Source of the DNA: JAKAXS01 sp965279065
GTDB lineage: Bacteria > Pseudomonadota > Alphaproteobacteria > Rhizobiales > Hyphomicrobiaceae
Direction of reading: 5' to 3'
DNA: 64,000 nucleotides
Assembly: GCA_965279065.1 (NCBI GenBank)
Contig: OZ257134.1
Location: 3,596,001-3,660,000, forward strand
Each line of letters opens with the position of its first letter. Position 1 is the stretch's first letter. Both the position numbers and the translations under genes were made by a program. The notes below the pieces were generated by a model. That model did not search any database. It was not told where the DNA came from and worked only from the letters and a program-made list of their open reading frames with translations. Shown one piece after another: positions 33,144 to 41,237 of this stretch.

Positions 33144-34044
33144 GATACTTATCCACCTCAACGCCCTCGAGAACGGCCAGCGCGTCGTCCGTCAGGACGG
33201 CGAGCGAGCAGTAGAGCGAGACGAGGTAGGACGCGATCGCCTTGTGGTTGATCCCCATGAAGCGCACGGATAGGCCCATGCTCTGCTCGCCGGGAAGGCT
33301 CGGCTGATAGAGGCCGACGACACCCTGGCGGGCTTCGCCAGTACGCAGCAGGATGATGCTGGTCTTACCGGTCGACGAAATGTTCAGCTTGTCGGACGGA
33401 ATGAGCGGCAGGCCGCGCCACGTGATGAACTGCGAGCCGAACAGGCTGACGGTTGGCGGCGGCACGCCACGGCGTGTGCACTCCCGGCCGAATGCGGCAA
33501 TCGCCAGCGGATGCGCCAGGAAGAACGCCGGCTCTTTCCAGACACGGGCCAATAGCTCGTCGAGATCGTCGGGCGTCGGCGCGCCGGTACGCGTCTTGAT
33601 CTTCTGCGACTTGGCCGCATGCGCAAGGAGGCCATACTCCTTATTGTTGATCAGTTCGCTTTCCTGGCGCTCCTTCACGCTCTCGATGGCCAGGCGCAGC
33701 TGCTCTTTGATCTGGTTGTGCGGCACGCTGTAGAGGTCGGACACGCGTGTGTGGACGTCGACAACCGAGTTCACCGCCGACAGCAGATATTCGCGCGGGT
33801 TCTCGTCGTAATCGATGAACGACCCGGGCAGCACCTTCTCGTCCCGGTCGGAACATTCGACGTCGACGGCCGAGCCGGCCTTGACCTTGTTGACGCGATA
33901 GATACCGGCCTCGACCGGAACCCAGTTCAGAAGATGTACGAGCCAGCGCGGCGTGATCGCCGAAAACTGAGGTACGGTCTTGGTTGCGTTAGCTAATTGG
34001 CGCGCGGCGGCATCGCCTAGCGCAGTTTGGACTTCATCTGCCAT
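33130..34044 (-). CDS. Family 2A encapsulin shell protein (SrpI-like)
   Basis: A 304-residue protein of the HK97-fold encapsulin Family 2A (SrpI / 'major membrane protein I' type). The N-terminal arm holds TKTVPQFSAITPRWLVHLLN and WVPVEAGIYRVNKV, and further hallmarks are DENPREYLLSAVNSVVDVHT (E-loop region), EPAFFLAHPLAIAAFGREC and FGSQFITWRGLPLIPSDKL (A-domain). Known members assemble into about 24-nm, 60-subunit shells that enclose a cysteine desulfurase and in some hosts store sulfur. Here the desulfurase gene overlaps its 3' end and a serine acetyltransferase precedes it. Length is normal for the family (about 300-315). The ATG at 34044 has ACGGGG eight bases upstream. Confidence 0.95.
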   Translation of the reverse strand: MADEVQTALGDAAARQLANATKTVPQFSAITPRWLVHLLNWVPVEAGIYRVNKVKAGSAVDVECSDRDEKVLPGSFIDYDENPREYLLSAVNSVVDVHTRVSDLYSVPHNQIKEQLRLAIESVKERQESELINNKEYGLLAHAAKSQKIKTRTGAPTPDDLDELLARVWKEPAFFLAHPLAIAAFGRECTRRGVPPPTVSLFGSQFITWRGLPLIPSDKLNISSTGKTSIILLRTGEARQGVVGLYQPSLPGEQSMGLSVRFMGINHKAIASYLVSLYCSLAVLTDDALAVLEGVEVDKYHVYS

Positions 34045-34065
34045 ATTAGACCCCGTATCTGCTAT

Positions 34066-34099
34066 ACTATAGAAAATCGTTCCGTATTCACTTACGGAA
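34066..34099 (-). promoter_or_regulatory. putative promoter with operator palindrome before the encapsulin gene
   Basis: At 34080-34099 the arms TTCCGTA and TACGGAA form a perfect 7-bp inverted repeat with a 6-nt spacer. On the minus strand a -10-like TATAGT lies at 34071-34066, 21 bp before the ATG, so the palindrome covers the -35 position, where no good -35 hexamer exists. This layout suits control by a dimeric transcription factor. The shell and desulfurase genes may thus be transcribed apart from the acetyltransferase gene. Confidence 0.5.
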
Positions 34100-34129
34100 T
34101 AAGCAAATCATTCCACACGATGGTATGCG

Positions 34130-35080
34130 TCAAATGCCCGCGCCAGCGTCGAACGTCTCAGAGCGCGCCAGGGCCTGGACGACGTGGCTGTCTGGCGGCA
34201 CGCTGCGCGTCAGCCAGACGTTGCCGCCGATGACGGAGCCGCGCCCGATGGTGACGCGGCCGAGGACGGTGGCACCTGCGTAGATCACAACATCGTCCTG
34301 CACGATGGGATGACGCGGCATGCCCTTCACCAGCGCCCCCTGTTCGTCGACCGAGAAGCGTTTGGCGCCGAGCGTCACGGCTTGGTACAGCCGAACGCGT
34401 TCGCCGATCACAGCCGTCTCACCGATGACGACACCCGTTCCGTGATCGATGAAGAAGCTCGCGCCGATCGTCGCGCCGGGGTGAATGTCGATTCCCGTCG
34501 AGGCATGCGCCAGTTCGGCGATGATGCGTGCCACGACCGGCGCCCCCAGATCGTAAAGCGCATGCGCCAGCCGATGATGGATCACGGCATTCACGCCGGG
34601 AAAACTCAGCATCACCTCTTCCGGGCTCTTCGCCGAAGGATCGCCTTCGAACGCCGCACGCACGTCCGTCGCCAGCAGATCGCGAATGGCCGGCAGCCGC
34701 TCGGCAAACTCACGGACGATAGCGAGCGCGCCATCGGCACTTGCCCGCTCGCTGCGATCGCGGTTTGCATCTGCTTTCAGCTCGCGCTTGATCTGGCCGA
34801 CGAGGTCACGCAACGCCGTGTTCAAGGTGTACCCGACGAAGTAATCGAGCCCCTGGTCGGTGCCGTCCTGCCCGCCTGCATGACGAGGAAACAGGGCCGA
34901 ACGCAGGCCTTTGACGACGCCGGAAACGGCTTCTGGAGACGGCAGATCGGCGACGTAGAACTGCCGCGGATCGGCGGCCCGCACGCGCCGCCGCGACTCC
35001 GCCAGGTCGTCGACGATGCGCCGCAGCGCCCAGCTGGCAAGTACGGGATCCTGATCGGGTACGATTTCGAGAGCCGTCAC
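34130..35080 (-). CDS. epsC: serine O-acetyltransferase (EpsC type)
   Basis: A 316-residue enzyme making O-acetylserine from serine and acetyl-CoA, the precursor of cysteine. An N-terminal helical domain is followed by a left-handed beta-helix (STGIDIHPGATIGASFFIDH, GVVIGETAVIGERV, ATVLGRVTIGRGSVIGGNVW). The catalytic His/Asp lie in the IDHGTG and IHPGA turns. The GTG at 35080 was chosen because of a GGAAGGAA ribosome-binding site; an ATG at 35155 would add 25 residues without family similarity. It is 85 bp upstream of the encapsulin gene, and this gene order is typical of Family 2A encapsulin loci. Confidence 0.93.
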   Translation of the reverse strand: MTALEIVPDQDPVLASWALRRIVDDLAESRRRVRAADPRQFYVADLPSPEAVSGVVKGLRSALFPRHAGGQDGTDQGLDYFVGYTLNTALRDLVGQIKRELKADANRDRSERASADGALAIVREFAERLPAIRDLLATDVRAAFEGDPSAKSPEEVMLSFPGVNAVIHHRLAHALYDLGAPVVARIIAELAHASTGIDIHPGATIGASFFIDHGTGVVIGETAVIGERVRLYQAVTLGAKRFSVDEQGALVKGMPRHPIVQDDVVIYAGATVLGRVTIGRGSVIGGNVWLTRSVPPDSHVVQALARSETFDAGAGI

Positions 35081-35302
35081 GCGGTGTTCCTTCCCATGGC
35101 TGCGCCGCGCGCCGGCCGTTAGCCGGCACGAACGAAAATTCATGCTGCGGATCATAGGGAGCGGACGCCGAGACCAAACGAAGAAGAACTGCAGAGCTTA
35201 TCGGGATGAGCGATATACCGACTTCATCGACACATGTTCACGTGCATGGACGTCGTGCGGCTCGCCCTAGCACGTCGCCGAGTCCGCTCGGGCGTGTCGT
35301 GG

Positions 35303-35322
35303 ACCCTCGCCTCCGCGAGGGT
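35303..35322. repeat. 8-bp perfect hairpin, REP-like
   Basis: accctcgc and gcgagggt pair exactly around a CTCC loop. There is no T-run on either strand. It resembles the intergenic GC-rich palindromes common in Rhizobiales genomes; copies elsewhere could not be checked. Confidence 0.4.
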
Positions 35323-35380
35323 GACGCTTCAAGGAGGTACCGCCGAGCCAACTGGCCTTTGGCAATTCTGTCAGAAACGC

Positions 35381-35404
35381 AAACGGGGCCCGAAGGCCCC
35401 GCAA
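35381..35404 (-). terminator. intrinsic terminator after infC
   Basis: On the minus strand CGGGGCC-TTCG-GGCCCCG forms a 7-bp stem with a stable UUCG loop, followed by a short T stretch (TTTG). It lies 25 bp after the infC stop. Confidence 0.7.
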
Positions 35405-35428
35405 AACGTATCGGCGCTGTGCAGCCTG

Positions 35429-35968
35429 TCACTTCGGAGCCAGCACCATGATCATCTGGCGGCCCTCGAAGCGCGGCTCGCTCTCGACCTTGGAGATGCT
35501 TTCGACGTCGGCCTTGACGCGCTTCAACACGTTCATGCCGAGTTCCTGATGCGCCATTTCGCGGCCACGGAAGCGCAGCGTCACTTTCACCTTATCGCCT
35601 TCTTCGAAGAAGCGGCGGATGGCACGCATCTTCACGTCGTAGTCGTGATCGTCGATGCCGGGACGCATCTTGATCTCTTTTATCTCGACGATCTTCTGGT
35701 TCTTGCGCGCCTCGGCGGCCTTCTTCTGCTCTTGATACTTGTATTTGCCGAAGTCGAGAATCTTGCAGACGGGCGGCTCGGCATCGGGCGAGATCTCGAC
35801 GAGATCGAGGCCGGCGGTGGTAGCGCGCTCCATGGCATCGGATCGCGGCACGACCCCTACGTTCTGGCCATTCTCGTCAATCAGTCGAACTTCGCGGGCA
35901 CGGATCGCATCGTTGATACGGGGGCCTTGGGGTTCGCGCTCTGGCGCGCTGCGCATTGGTTTGCGGAT
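35429..35968 (-). CDS. infC: translation initiation factor IF-3, probable ATC start
   Basis: A protein of about 179 residues that binds the 30S subunit and checks start-codon choice. The N-domain has GPRINDAIRAREVRLIDENG and CKILDFGKYKYQEQKK, and the C-domain has EIKMRPGIDDHDYDVK and FRGREMAHQELG. Start: an ideal AGGAG sits eight bases before an ATC codon at 35968, but 20 bases before the first ATG (35956). IF-3 genes characteristically use rare AUU/AUC starts for autoregulation, so ATC is the likely start, with ATG 35956 as the alternative. Confidence 0.93.
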   Translation of the reverse strand: MRKPMRSAPEREPQGPRINDAIRAREVRLIDENGQNVGVVPRSDAMERATTAGLDLVEISPDAEPPVCKILDFGKYKYQEQKKAAEARKNQKIVEIKEIKMRPGIDDHDYDVKMRAIRRFFEEGDKVKVTLRFRGREMAHQELGMNVLKRVKADVESISKVESEPRFEGRQMIMVLAPK

Positions 35969-36158
35969 GGTGCAGTCTCCTGTCGTTGTTTCGGGACGCT
36001 CGTGAAACACATTGGCGTGAAACACTGGACGTATGCAGTATGGCAAAGCACTCCCGCCGGCTCTTGCCAAGCGGAAGTTGCGACCTAATGGCTGCTGAGC
36101 CGCAAGATCGGTAAGATTGTGTTGTAAGTCAAGCACCGGGCCCGGATACAACCCGGGC

Positions 36159-37361
36159 TTATCGGGGATTTCCACCCCCGAACGCCCGCTCCAGCCGCGT
36201 TCCTAGCAAGGTGTCGTAGACGGCAAGGGTCTGCCGACACATTGCGTCCAGTGTAAATGACCGCAGCACATGGGCGCGAGCGCGCGTCCCCAGCGCGCTC
36301 CGGTCCTGAGCCGACAGGCTAACAGCGGCCGCGATGGCATCGGCCAACGCCTCCGCATCACCCGGCGGCACGAGCCACCCCGTGCGTTCCCCCTCGGTTG
36401 CTGGCGGCACCGACAGCACGGTCTCCGGCGGCGCCCCGATCGCTGTCGCGATCACAGGGCAACCCATGATCTGCGACTCCGTTCCCACCCGGCCGAACGC
36501 CTCCGGCTCAGTCGAGGCCACCACCGCCAGATGCGCCGTGGCGTAGGCCGCCGGCATATCGGCGACGTGTCCGACGAGCCGCACGCGACCGCCGAGGCCG
36601 GCGCTCTCTATCTCATCCTCCAGCTGCGCCTTGTAACCGTCGCGGCCCTGCGCATCGCCCGCTAGCACGACCACGGTATCGCCGAGATCGCCGCGCTCGC
36701 GCAGCAGCCGGGTCGCCGCGATCAGCACGCTTTGCCCCTTCCATCCCGTCAACCGGGCCGCCTGCAGGATCACGCGCGTTTCCGGTGCAAGCCCCCACGC
36801 CCGGCGCAGCGCCTCCACGCGCGACGGCGCGACGGCTGCGGGATCGAACTCCCTCCCATCGACGCCACGATAGATGACACGAATGCGATCCTCCGGCGTT
36901 CCGTAACGCAAGCGAACGAGATCGCGCGTGTATTTCGAGTTGGCGATGACGATGTCCCCGTCAGCCATCACGCGATTGTACGCCCGCTTCAACGCGCTGC
37001 GCTCGCCATAGGCCCCGTGATACGTCGTCACGAACGGCTTGTTCGTCCGCCGCGCCGCCAGCTTTGCACTCCACGCCGGAGCCCGGCTGCGCGCATGTAC
37101 GAGGTCGACGCCCTCGCGCGTCACGATCTGCGCGATGGCCCTCGCATTGAGCCAGATACGCACGGGGTTCTTCGTCGCCGCCGGAAACTCGACCAGTTCC
37201 CCACCCGCTTCGTTGACGAGGCGAGCCATCCGCCCGCCCCGCGTCAGCACCAGCGCCCGCCCCCCGCCTTTGACGATGGCGCCGGCGATCTCGATCGCGG
37301 ACAGCTCTGCGCCCCCGGTGTCGAGTTCGGGGACGATCTGCAGTATGGTCGGGCGCTTCAA
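36159..37361 (-). CDS. family 4-type glycosyltransferase (group 1)
   Basis: A protein of about 400 residues with the GT-B fold. The N-terminal acceptor domain has TILQIVPELDTGGAELSAIE and VDLVHARSRAPAWSA. The C-terminal nucleotide-sugar domain has VILQAARLTGWKGQSVLI and PEAFGRVGTESQIMGCPVIA, the EX7E retaining GT4 motif with ATAIGAPPETV. The substrate is unknown; an LPS or other envelope glycan is likely. The start is uncertain: a TTG at 37361 with GGAAG upstream is used, because a longer frame would overlap the divergent hydrolase gene. Confidence 0.85.
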   Translation of the reverse strand: MKRPTILQIVPELDTGGAELSAIEIAGAIVKGGGRALVLTRGGRMARLVNEAGGELVEFPAATKNPVRIWLNARAIAQIVTREGVDLVHARSRAPAWSAKLAARRTNKPFVTTYHGAYGERSALKRAYNRVMADGDIVIANSKYTRDLVRLRYGTPEDRIRVIYRGVDGREFDPAAVAPSRVEALRRAWGLAPETRVILQAARLTGWKGQSVLIAATRLLRERGDLGDTVVVLAGDAQGRDGYKAQLEDEIESAGLGGRVRLVGHVADMPAAYATAHLAVVASTEPEAFGRVGTESQIMGCPVIATAIGAPPETVLSVPPATEGERTGWLVPPGDAEALADAIAAAVSLSAQDRSALGTRARAHVLRSFTLDAMCRQTLAVYDTLLGTRLERAFGGGNPR

Positions 37362-37399
37362 GCTGAGCTTCCAGTCTGTCCGAGGGTGGCCTTTGTAAG

Positions 37400-38200
37400 A
37401 TGAGCGGACCACAAGTTCAATTTCTCGACGTCGGCACTGAAACAACAACGCGGCGTATCGCCTACCTGAGCCAGGCGGGCCACCCGGGCGAACCGGGCAT
37501 CCTTTGGCTCGCGGGCCTCAAGTCCGACATGATCAGCACCAAGGCCGAGGCGCTATCGCACTTCGCCGCCGAGCGCGGCCTCAGCTACACCAGATTCGAC
37601 TATTCCGGCCACGGCCAATCGGAAGGCATGTTCGAGAACGGCACGATCGGCGACTGGCTGGAAGAGGCCCTGGCCGTCTTCTCCGAACTGACCACCGGCG
37701 CCCAGATCGTCGTGGGCTCCTCGACCGGCGGCCACATCGCGCTGCTGATGCTCCGCCACTTTGTCAAAACCGATGCCCGCGAGGCGGCGCGCCTGCGCGG
37801 TCTCGTGCTGATCGCCCCCGCCTGGGACCTCACCGAGGAACTGATGTGGAAAGCGTTTCCCGAGGCGGCGCGCCAGGAGATGATCGACCAGGGCTACACC
37901 CTGCGACCCTCCGACTACGGCGAGCCTTACCGCATCACCAAGCGCTTTATCGAGGAGGGCCGCGACCACCTGCTCGCCCGCCAGCCCTTCGATCCCGGCC
38001 GTCCGATCTCCATTCTCCAGGGCCTCCGGGACAAGGACGTTCCCTCCGCCCACGTGCGCGAGCTGACGCGGTTCATCGAAGGCGACTGGGTGAAACTGGT
38101 CGAAGTCCCCGACGGCGAGCACCGCCTCTCCCGCCCGCAAGACCTGGATCGGCTCTACGCCTTGATCACCGAGCAGGTCGATCGGGTGAGGCGAGCCTAA
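37400..38200 (+). CDS. alpha/beta hydrolase
   Basis: A 266-residue serine hydrolase with the catalytic triad visible: nucleophile elbow VVGSSTGGHIALL (Ser), Asp in LQGLRDKDVPSAH and His in PDGEHRLSR. FDYSGHGQSEG supplies the oxyanion-side strand. The layout resembles ABHD10-type thioesterases. The substrate is unknown. It starts 38 bp from the divergent glycosyltransferase and ends 77 bp before the operator palindrome of the GbsR-type regulator. Confidence 0.88.
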   Translation: MSGPQVQFLDVGTETTTRRIAYLSQAGHPGEPGILWLAGLKSDMISTKAEALSHFAAERGLSYTRFDYSGHGQSEGMFENGTIGDWLEEALAVFSELTTGAQIVVGSSTGGHIALLMLRHFVKTDAREAARLRGLVLIAPAWDLTEELMWKAFPEAARQEMIDQGYTLRPSDYGEPYRITKRFIEEGRDHLLARQPFDPGRPISILQGLRDKDVPSAHVRELTRFIEGDWVKLVEVPDGEHRLSRPQDLDRLYALITEQVDRVRRA

Positions 38201-38277
38201 AGGACCGCCGTTCCCCAGTTGCGATCATTTCTGGCTCCTGCCTGCAAATCCACCCCTTGACGAACAACCTCCCATAT

Positions 38278-38307
38278 CTGATATTTCTGTCATGACAGAA
38301 ATATCAG
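38278..38307. promoter_or_regulatory. perfect 30-bp palindrome over the start codon of the GbsR-type gene
   Basis: The half-site CTGATATTTCTGTCA is followed directly by its exact reverse complement, centred at 38292/38293, so the ATG of the regulator gene lies in the middle. Such symmetry over a translation start suggests an autoregulatory operator; the same site in RNA would form a hairpin hiding the start codon. Confidence 0.75.
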
Positions 38308-38855
38308 TACAGAAGCAATCCACCTCGCCCGTCGTAGAGCGCTTCATCCTGCAATGGGGTGACATGGGCGAGGCATGGGGCGTCAACCGCTCCGTCAGCC
38401 AGATCCACGCCCTGCTCTACATCTCCGACAAGCCGATGACGGCGGAGGACATCGCCGCCATCCTCGCCATGGCCCGGTCCAACGTCTCCACCTCCCTGCG
38501 TGAGCTGCTGGCCTGGAATCTCATCAGGCGCGTGCCCGTCCTCGGCGACCGCCGCGACTACTACGAAGCCGAAGCCGACATGCTGGAGATGATCCGCCGC
38601 ATCGCCATCGGCCGCAAAGCCCGAGAACTCGATCCGGCGCTTGCCACCCTGCGCAACTGCGTGACCGAAGCCGAGCGCGATCGCACGATCTCGCCCACTG
38701 CAAAAGCTCGCTTCAAGCAGATGCTCGACGTCATGGAAGGCGTCGACCGCAGCTTCGCCGAAGTCATGCGCCTGCCGTCCCCGGTCCTATTGCGCCTGAT
38801 CCGCATGGGCGGCGCCGTAGCCCGTCTGGTTTCGCCGGGCCGCAAGAAAGGCTAG
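38292..38855 (+). CDS. GbsR/MarR family transcriptional regulator
   Basis: A 187-residue winged-helix regulator. The GbsR-type signature FILQWGDMGEAWGVNRSVSQ starts the domain, the recognition helix is in MARSNVSTSLRELLAWNLIR, and the wing is RVPVLGDRRDYYEA. A C-terminal helical part follows. Known GbsR proteins repress glycine-betaine synthesis genes in response to choline, but here the neighbours (alpha/beta hydrolase, DUF4166) give no such link. The start codon lies in the perfect palindrome. The next gene starts 4 bp after its stop. Confidence 0.88.
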   Translation: MTEISVQKQSTSPVVERFILQWGDMGEAWGVNRSVSQIHALLYISDKPMTAEDIAAILAMARSNVSTSLRELLAWNLIRRVPVLGDRRDYYEAEADMLEMIRRIAIGRKARELDPALATLRNCVTEAERDRTISPTAKARFKQMLDVMEGVDRSFAEVMRLPSPVLLRLIRMGGAVARLVSPGRKKG

Positions 38856-38859
38856 TGTC

Positions 38860-39531
38860 GTGACACGAGGATTGGCTCATCGCGCCGCCGCAATCGAAGC
38901 CGAAGGCCCCGCTCCAAACGAAGCACCGGTCGCCGACATCGGCTTCCGCACCCTGCTTGGCGAGCACGCCTGGAGCAGGCTGCCGCACCAGGTGCGCCGC
39001 CGCTTCGAAAAGCGTCTCACGTCGGACGATATCGTCTTGTATCGCGGACACGTCGTGCAAACGCAGATGTCCCGGCTCGGCCGCCTGTTGTCGTGGCTCA
39101 CCCGGCCGATCGGTGCGCCGCTGCCCACGATGAACGGCGCCACCGGCCCCGCCGTCGTGACCGTCACCAAGGATCGCGCCCTCGGCGGCCAGCGCTGGCT
39201 GCGCATCTACGAGCGCCCCGGTCGCAAGCCGCAGATGATCCAGTCGACGAAACGCTTCCGCGGGCAGACCGGTCTGGAGGAATACGTCGGGGCCGGCATC
39301 AGTATGCAGCTCCTCCTCAGCGTCGAGGACCGCGCGCTCATCTTCCGCTCCCGGCACTATCTCTTCGAGATGGGACGTCTGAGCCTTCGCATTCCCTCGC
39401 TGCTCTCACCCGGCGCCATGACGATCGTCCACACGCAGGAGACAGACGGAAGTTTCTCGTTCCTCCTCACCCTGCACCACCCGCTGTTCGGCGAACTCCT
39501 GCACCAGCTCGCGGTTTTCCGCGACGTCTGA
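38860..39531 (+). CDS. DUF4166 family protein
   Basis: A 223-residue protein with the DUF4166 pattern: FRTLLGEHAWSRLPHQVRRR, YRGHVVQTQMSRLGRLLSWL, GAPLPTMNGATGPAVVTVTK and a beta-rich C terminus ending LFGELLHQLAVFRDV. The function is unknown. It begins with GTG four bases after the GbsR-type gene stop, so both are in one operon and the palindrome probably controls it. Confidence 0.82.
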   Translation: MTRGLAHRAAAIEAEGPAPNEAPVADIGFRTLLGEHAWSRLPHQVRRRFEKRLTSDDIVLYRGHVVQTQMSRLGRLLSWLTRPIGAPLPTMNGATGPAVVTVTKDRALGGQRWLRIYERPGRKPQMIQSTKRFRGQTGLEEYVGAGISMQLLLSVEDRALIFRSRHYLFEMGRLSLRIPSLLSPGAMTIVHTQETDGSFSFLLTLHHPLFGELLHQLAVFRDV

Positions 39532-39650
39532 CGCTTCGTCTACCATGTCGCAAGGGCACGGCTGGCCTAAGTCTGGAATAGATCGTAGAAGGAGCGTCCG
39601 GCCACCTCGGAGCAAGCAGGGGGCTCAGCCGGCAGCACAGGGGCGAAGAA

Positions 39651-39878
39651 ATGCCAGCGCAGTCACGCTGTAAAGCATGTGAGCGTTTCGAAGAGCGCCA
39701 TGAGAATTTCTGCCGCATCTGCGGCTTCGAGTTCCGGCCCGACGACGACGCACCCAAGCTCGCGACGGGTATCGCCTATGTCTCCGCGGAAAAGTACTGC
39801 GGGCATTGCGGCTGCACCCGCGGCAATTGTCACTGCGCCGACGCTCCGGTCGACGGTCAGCTGACCGGCGCCGTCTGA
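39651..39878 (+). CDS. small cysteine-rich, probably zinc-binding protein
   Basis: A 75-residue protein with two metal-site-like pairs CKAC and CRIC (residues 7-24) and a second group CGHCGCTRGNCHC (50-62). This spacing suits two zinc sites. No named family was recognised. Its 3' end overlaps that of the convergent hypothetical gene by 22 bp. Confidence 0.5.
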   Translation: MPAQSRCKACERFEERHENFCRICGFEFRPDDDAPKLATGIAYVSAEKYCGHCGCTRGNCHCADAPVDGQLTGAV

Positions 39879-40159
39879 TAGCGGAATTGCCGCTCGAATC
39901 GGTCCTCCCAGCCAACCATCAGCTCGCCGCTGACGGGAACCTTGGCCACGTCGATGCGCTCGAATCCCTCTAGGCCGTGCAGCAACACCGCGTGTGGCAG
40001 CTCCGCGATCAGGCGCAGCTCGTCGGCCGTCTCGACCGACAGCAGCAGCATGTTCGACGGGCTCCCCATCGCCGTGAAGATTTCCGCGAAGACCCCCTGC
40101 ACGCCATCGCAGATGTCGTCCGCGCCGCTGTGAAAGACACGTTGTGCCCAAATGCTCAT
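39857..40159 (-). CDS. hypothetical protein
   Basis: About 100 residues starting at an ATG at 40159 (MSIWAQRVFHSGADDICDGV), with MLLLSVETADELRLIAELPH and VPVSGELMVGWEDRFERQFR. It looks like a real soluble protein by composition and codon use, but no family could be named. An upstream GGGG may serve as ribosome-binding site. It could be longer by 18 residues. Confidence 0.5.
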   Translation of the reverse strand: MSIWAQRVFHSGADDICDGVQGVFAEIFTAMGSPSNMLLLSVETADELRLIAELPHAVLLHGLEGFERIDVAKVPVSGELMVGWEDRFERQFRYQTAPVS

Positions 40160-40261
40160 GGCCTGAACCCCGTTTCTCTGATGTGTGTTTGGAAGCCCCT
40201 GATACTCCTCCAAAATGAGGTCAAGGATGGGCCAGAGCTGGGCAATCGCATGGTCTTGTGG

Positions 40262-40435
40262 TCACACGCGATGTCCGTTTGTAACCAATTCCTCTTCGCT
40301 GCTCTTTGCATGGGCACGAACCACAAAATTGATCGCCTGACGTGAGGGTGACCATCGCTCCGAAGCCATCCAGAGCTTGGCGGAAATGGAAATCCAATCG
40401 AGGTTGTTCAGGCTCACGGCTCGGCCCTGGATCAT
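40262..40435 (-). CDS. possible small gene or gene remnant
   Basis: A 57-codon minus-strand frame from ATG at 40435 (MIQGRAVSLNNLDWISISAK) to TGA. It is open 42 bp further upstream (reading CHEILPETHQQ). The composition looks protein-like (many Ser, Trp, hydrophobics). No ribosome-binding site is clear, and it may be the tail of a decayed gene. Confidence 0.25.
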   Translation of the reverse strand: MIQGRAVSLNNLDWISISAKLWMASERWSPSRQAINFVVRAHAKSSEEELVTNGHRV

Positions 40436-40706
40436 CTGCTGATGCGTTTCAGGCAGGATCTCGTGACAGGTCCCTCACGCTCGATTTGGCATCGTCGCTT
40501 GTTGAGAAGTGATTTGGGCGACCTGCGCCGAAGCACGCTTGCATCAAGCTGTTAGCTGAATTAGGAAGGCGCCTCGCCGTCCAGTCGACTATTCACTCAT
40601 GCCGTCGTCTGGACAGGGGTTTTGCGGCACGGAAAGTCTTCCATAATCGTCAGCTCAGGCTGAGCGGCACGGAAACTTCCGAAAAAACAAGCAAAATCAC
40701 AGGCTT
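40436..40706. other. intergenic stretch before tRNA-Ser
   Basis: No convincing gene is visible; the region becomes AT-richer (about 40670-40700) just before tRNA-Ser and probably holds its promoter. Confidence 0.5.
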
Positions 40707-40796
40707 GGAGAGGTGGCTGAGTGGTTGAAAGCACCGCACTCGAAATGCGGCATACGGGCAACTGTATCGGGGGTTCGAATCCCTCCCTCTCCGCCA
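40707..40796 (+). tRNA. tRNA-Ser (anticodon CGA)
   Basis: A class II tRNA of 90 nt. The acceptor stem GGAGAGG pairs with CCTCTCC, followed by discriminator G and an encoded CCA. The D arm is GGCTGAGTGGTTGAAAGC. The anticodon stem-loop is CCGCA-CTCGAAA-TGCGG with anticodon CGA. There is a long variable arm and a T arm GGGGGTTCGAATCCCTC. Confidence 0.97.
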
Positions 40797-40889
40797 ACAT
40801 TCTGATTTATCACTGATTTCCCTTGAGTTCCTTGTAACGCCCTGAAGGGGTAGCAGCCACGAACGATCTTTCGCGGTCGCTCGGATGCA

Positions 40890-41093
40890 TCATCCTCTGT
40901 CGGGGCTGAATTGCGCTCCCAGGTTCCAGCGCTTCACCCAGTCAGGATTCGCGTTCGGAACCCTATTGGGATTTTCCGTATAGCTGGCCGGGGACGCGGT
41001 CTGCGATGGCGAGGAAAGAACGCGATCGATCAAGGCCGAAAACCAAATCGATGACAGCAGTGCAATGGCTATGGAAGCGGACAGGAGGCGCAT
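40890..41093 (-). CDS. small exported or membrane-anchored hypothetical protein
   Basis: A 67-residue protein with an N-terminal hydrophobic helix (MRLLSASIAIALLSSIWFSA) and a short polar C-terminal part (NPNRVPNANPDWVKRWNLG). It lies 144 bp downstream of the TPR-CHAT gene on the same strand. No family was recognised, and the ribosome-binding site is weak. Confidence 0.4.
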   Translation of the reverse strand: MRLLSASIAIALLSSIWFSALIDRVLSSPSQTASPASYTENPNRVPNANPDWVKRWNLGAQFSPDRG

Positions 41094-41237
41094 GGGTTTG
41101 CTCTGAAATGATACGCTGCACCTCCCGTCAACTATCGTGCCCCGCCTAAGTTCCTTCGCTTTGTGCCTCCTGTGCGAAATGAAGATTGCGACGTTCAATA
41201 TCAACAACGTCAATCGCCGGCTGCCGGACATGAAGGA

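Larger units (their letters stand above)
35081..35428. other. intergenic region between epsC and infC
   Basis: About 350 bp without a convincing gene. It holds the upstream region of epsC (a weak TATGAT near 35150 on the minus strand), a perfect hairpin at 35303-35322, and the infC terminator at 35381-35404. Confidence 0.6.

Noticed and set aside
33130..34044. Family 1 encapsulin with peroxidase or ferritin-like cargo
   Set aside because: The shell protein has Family 2A hallmarks and is linked to a cysteine desulfurase; no peroxidase or ferritin-like gene is adjacent.
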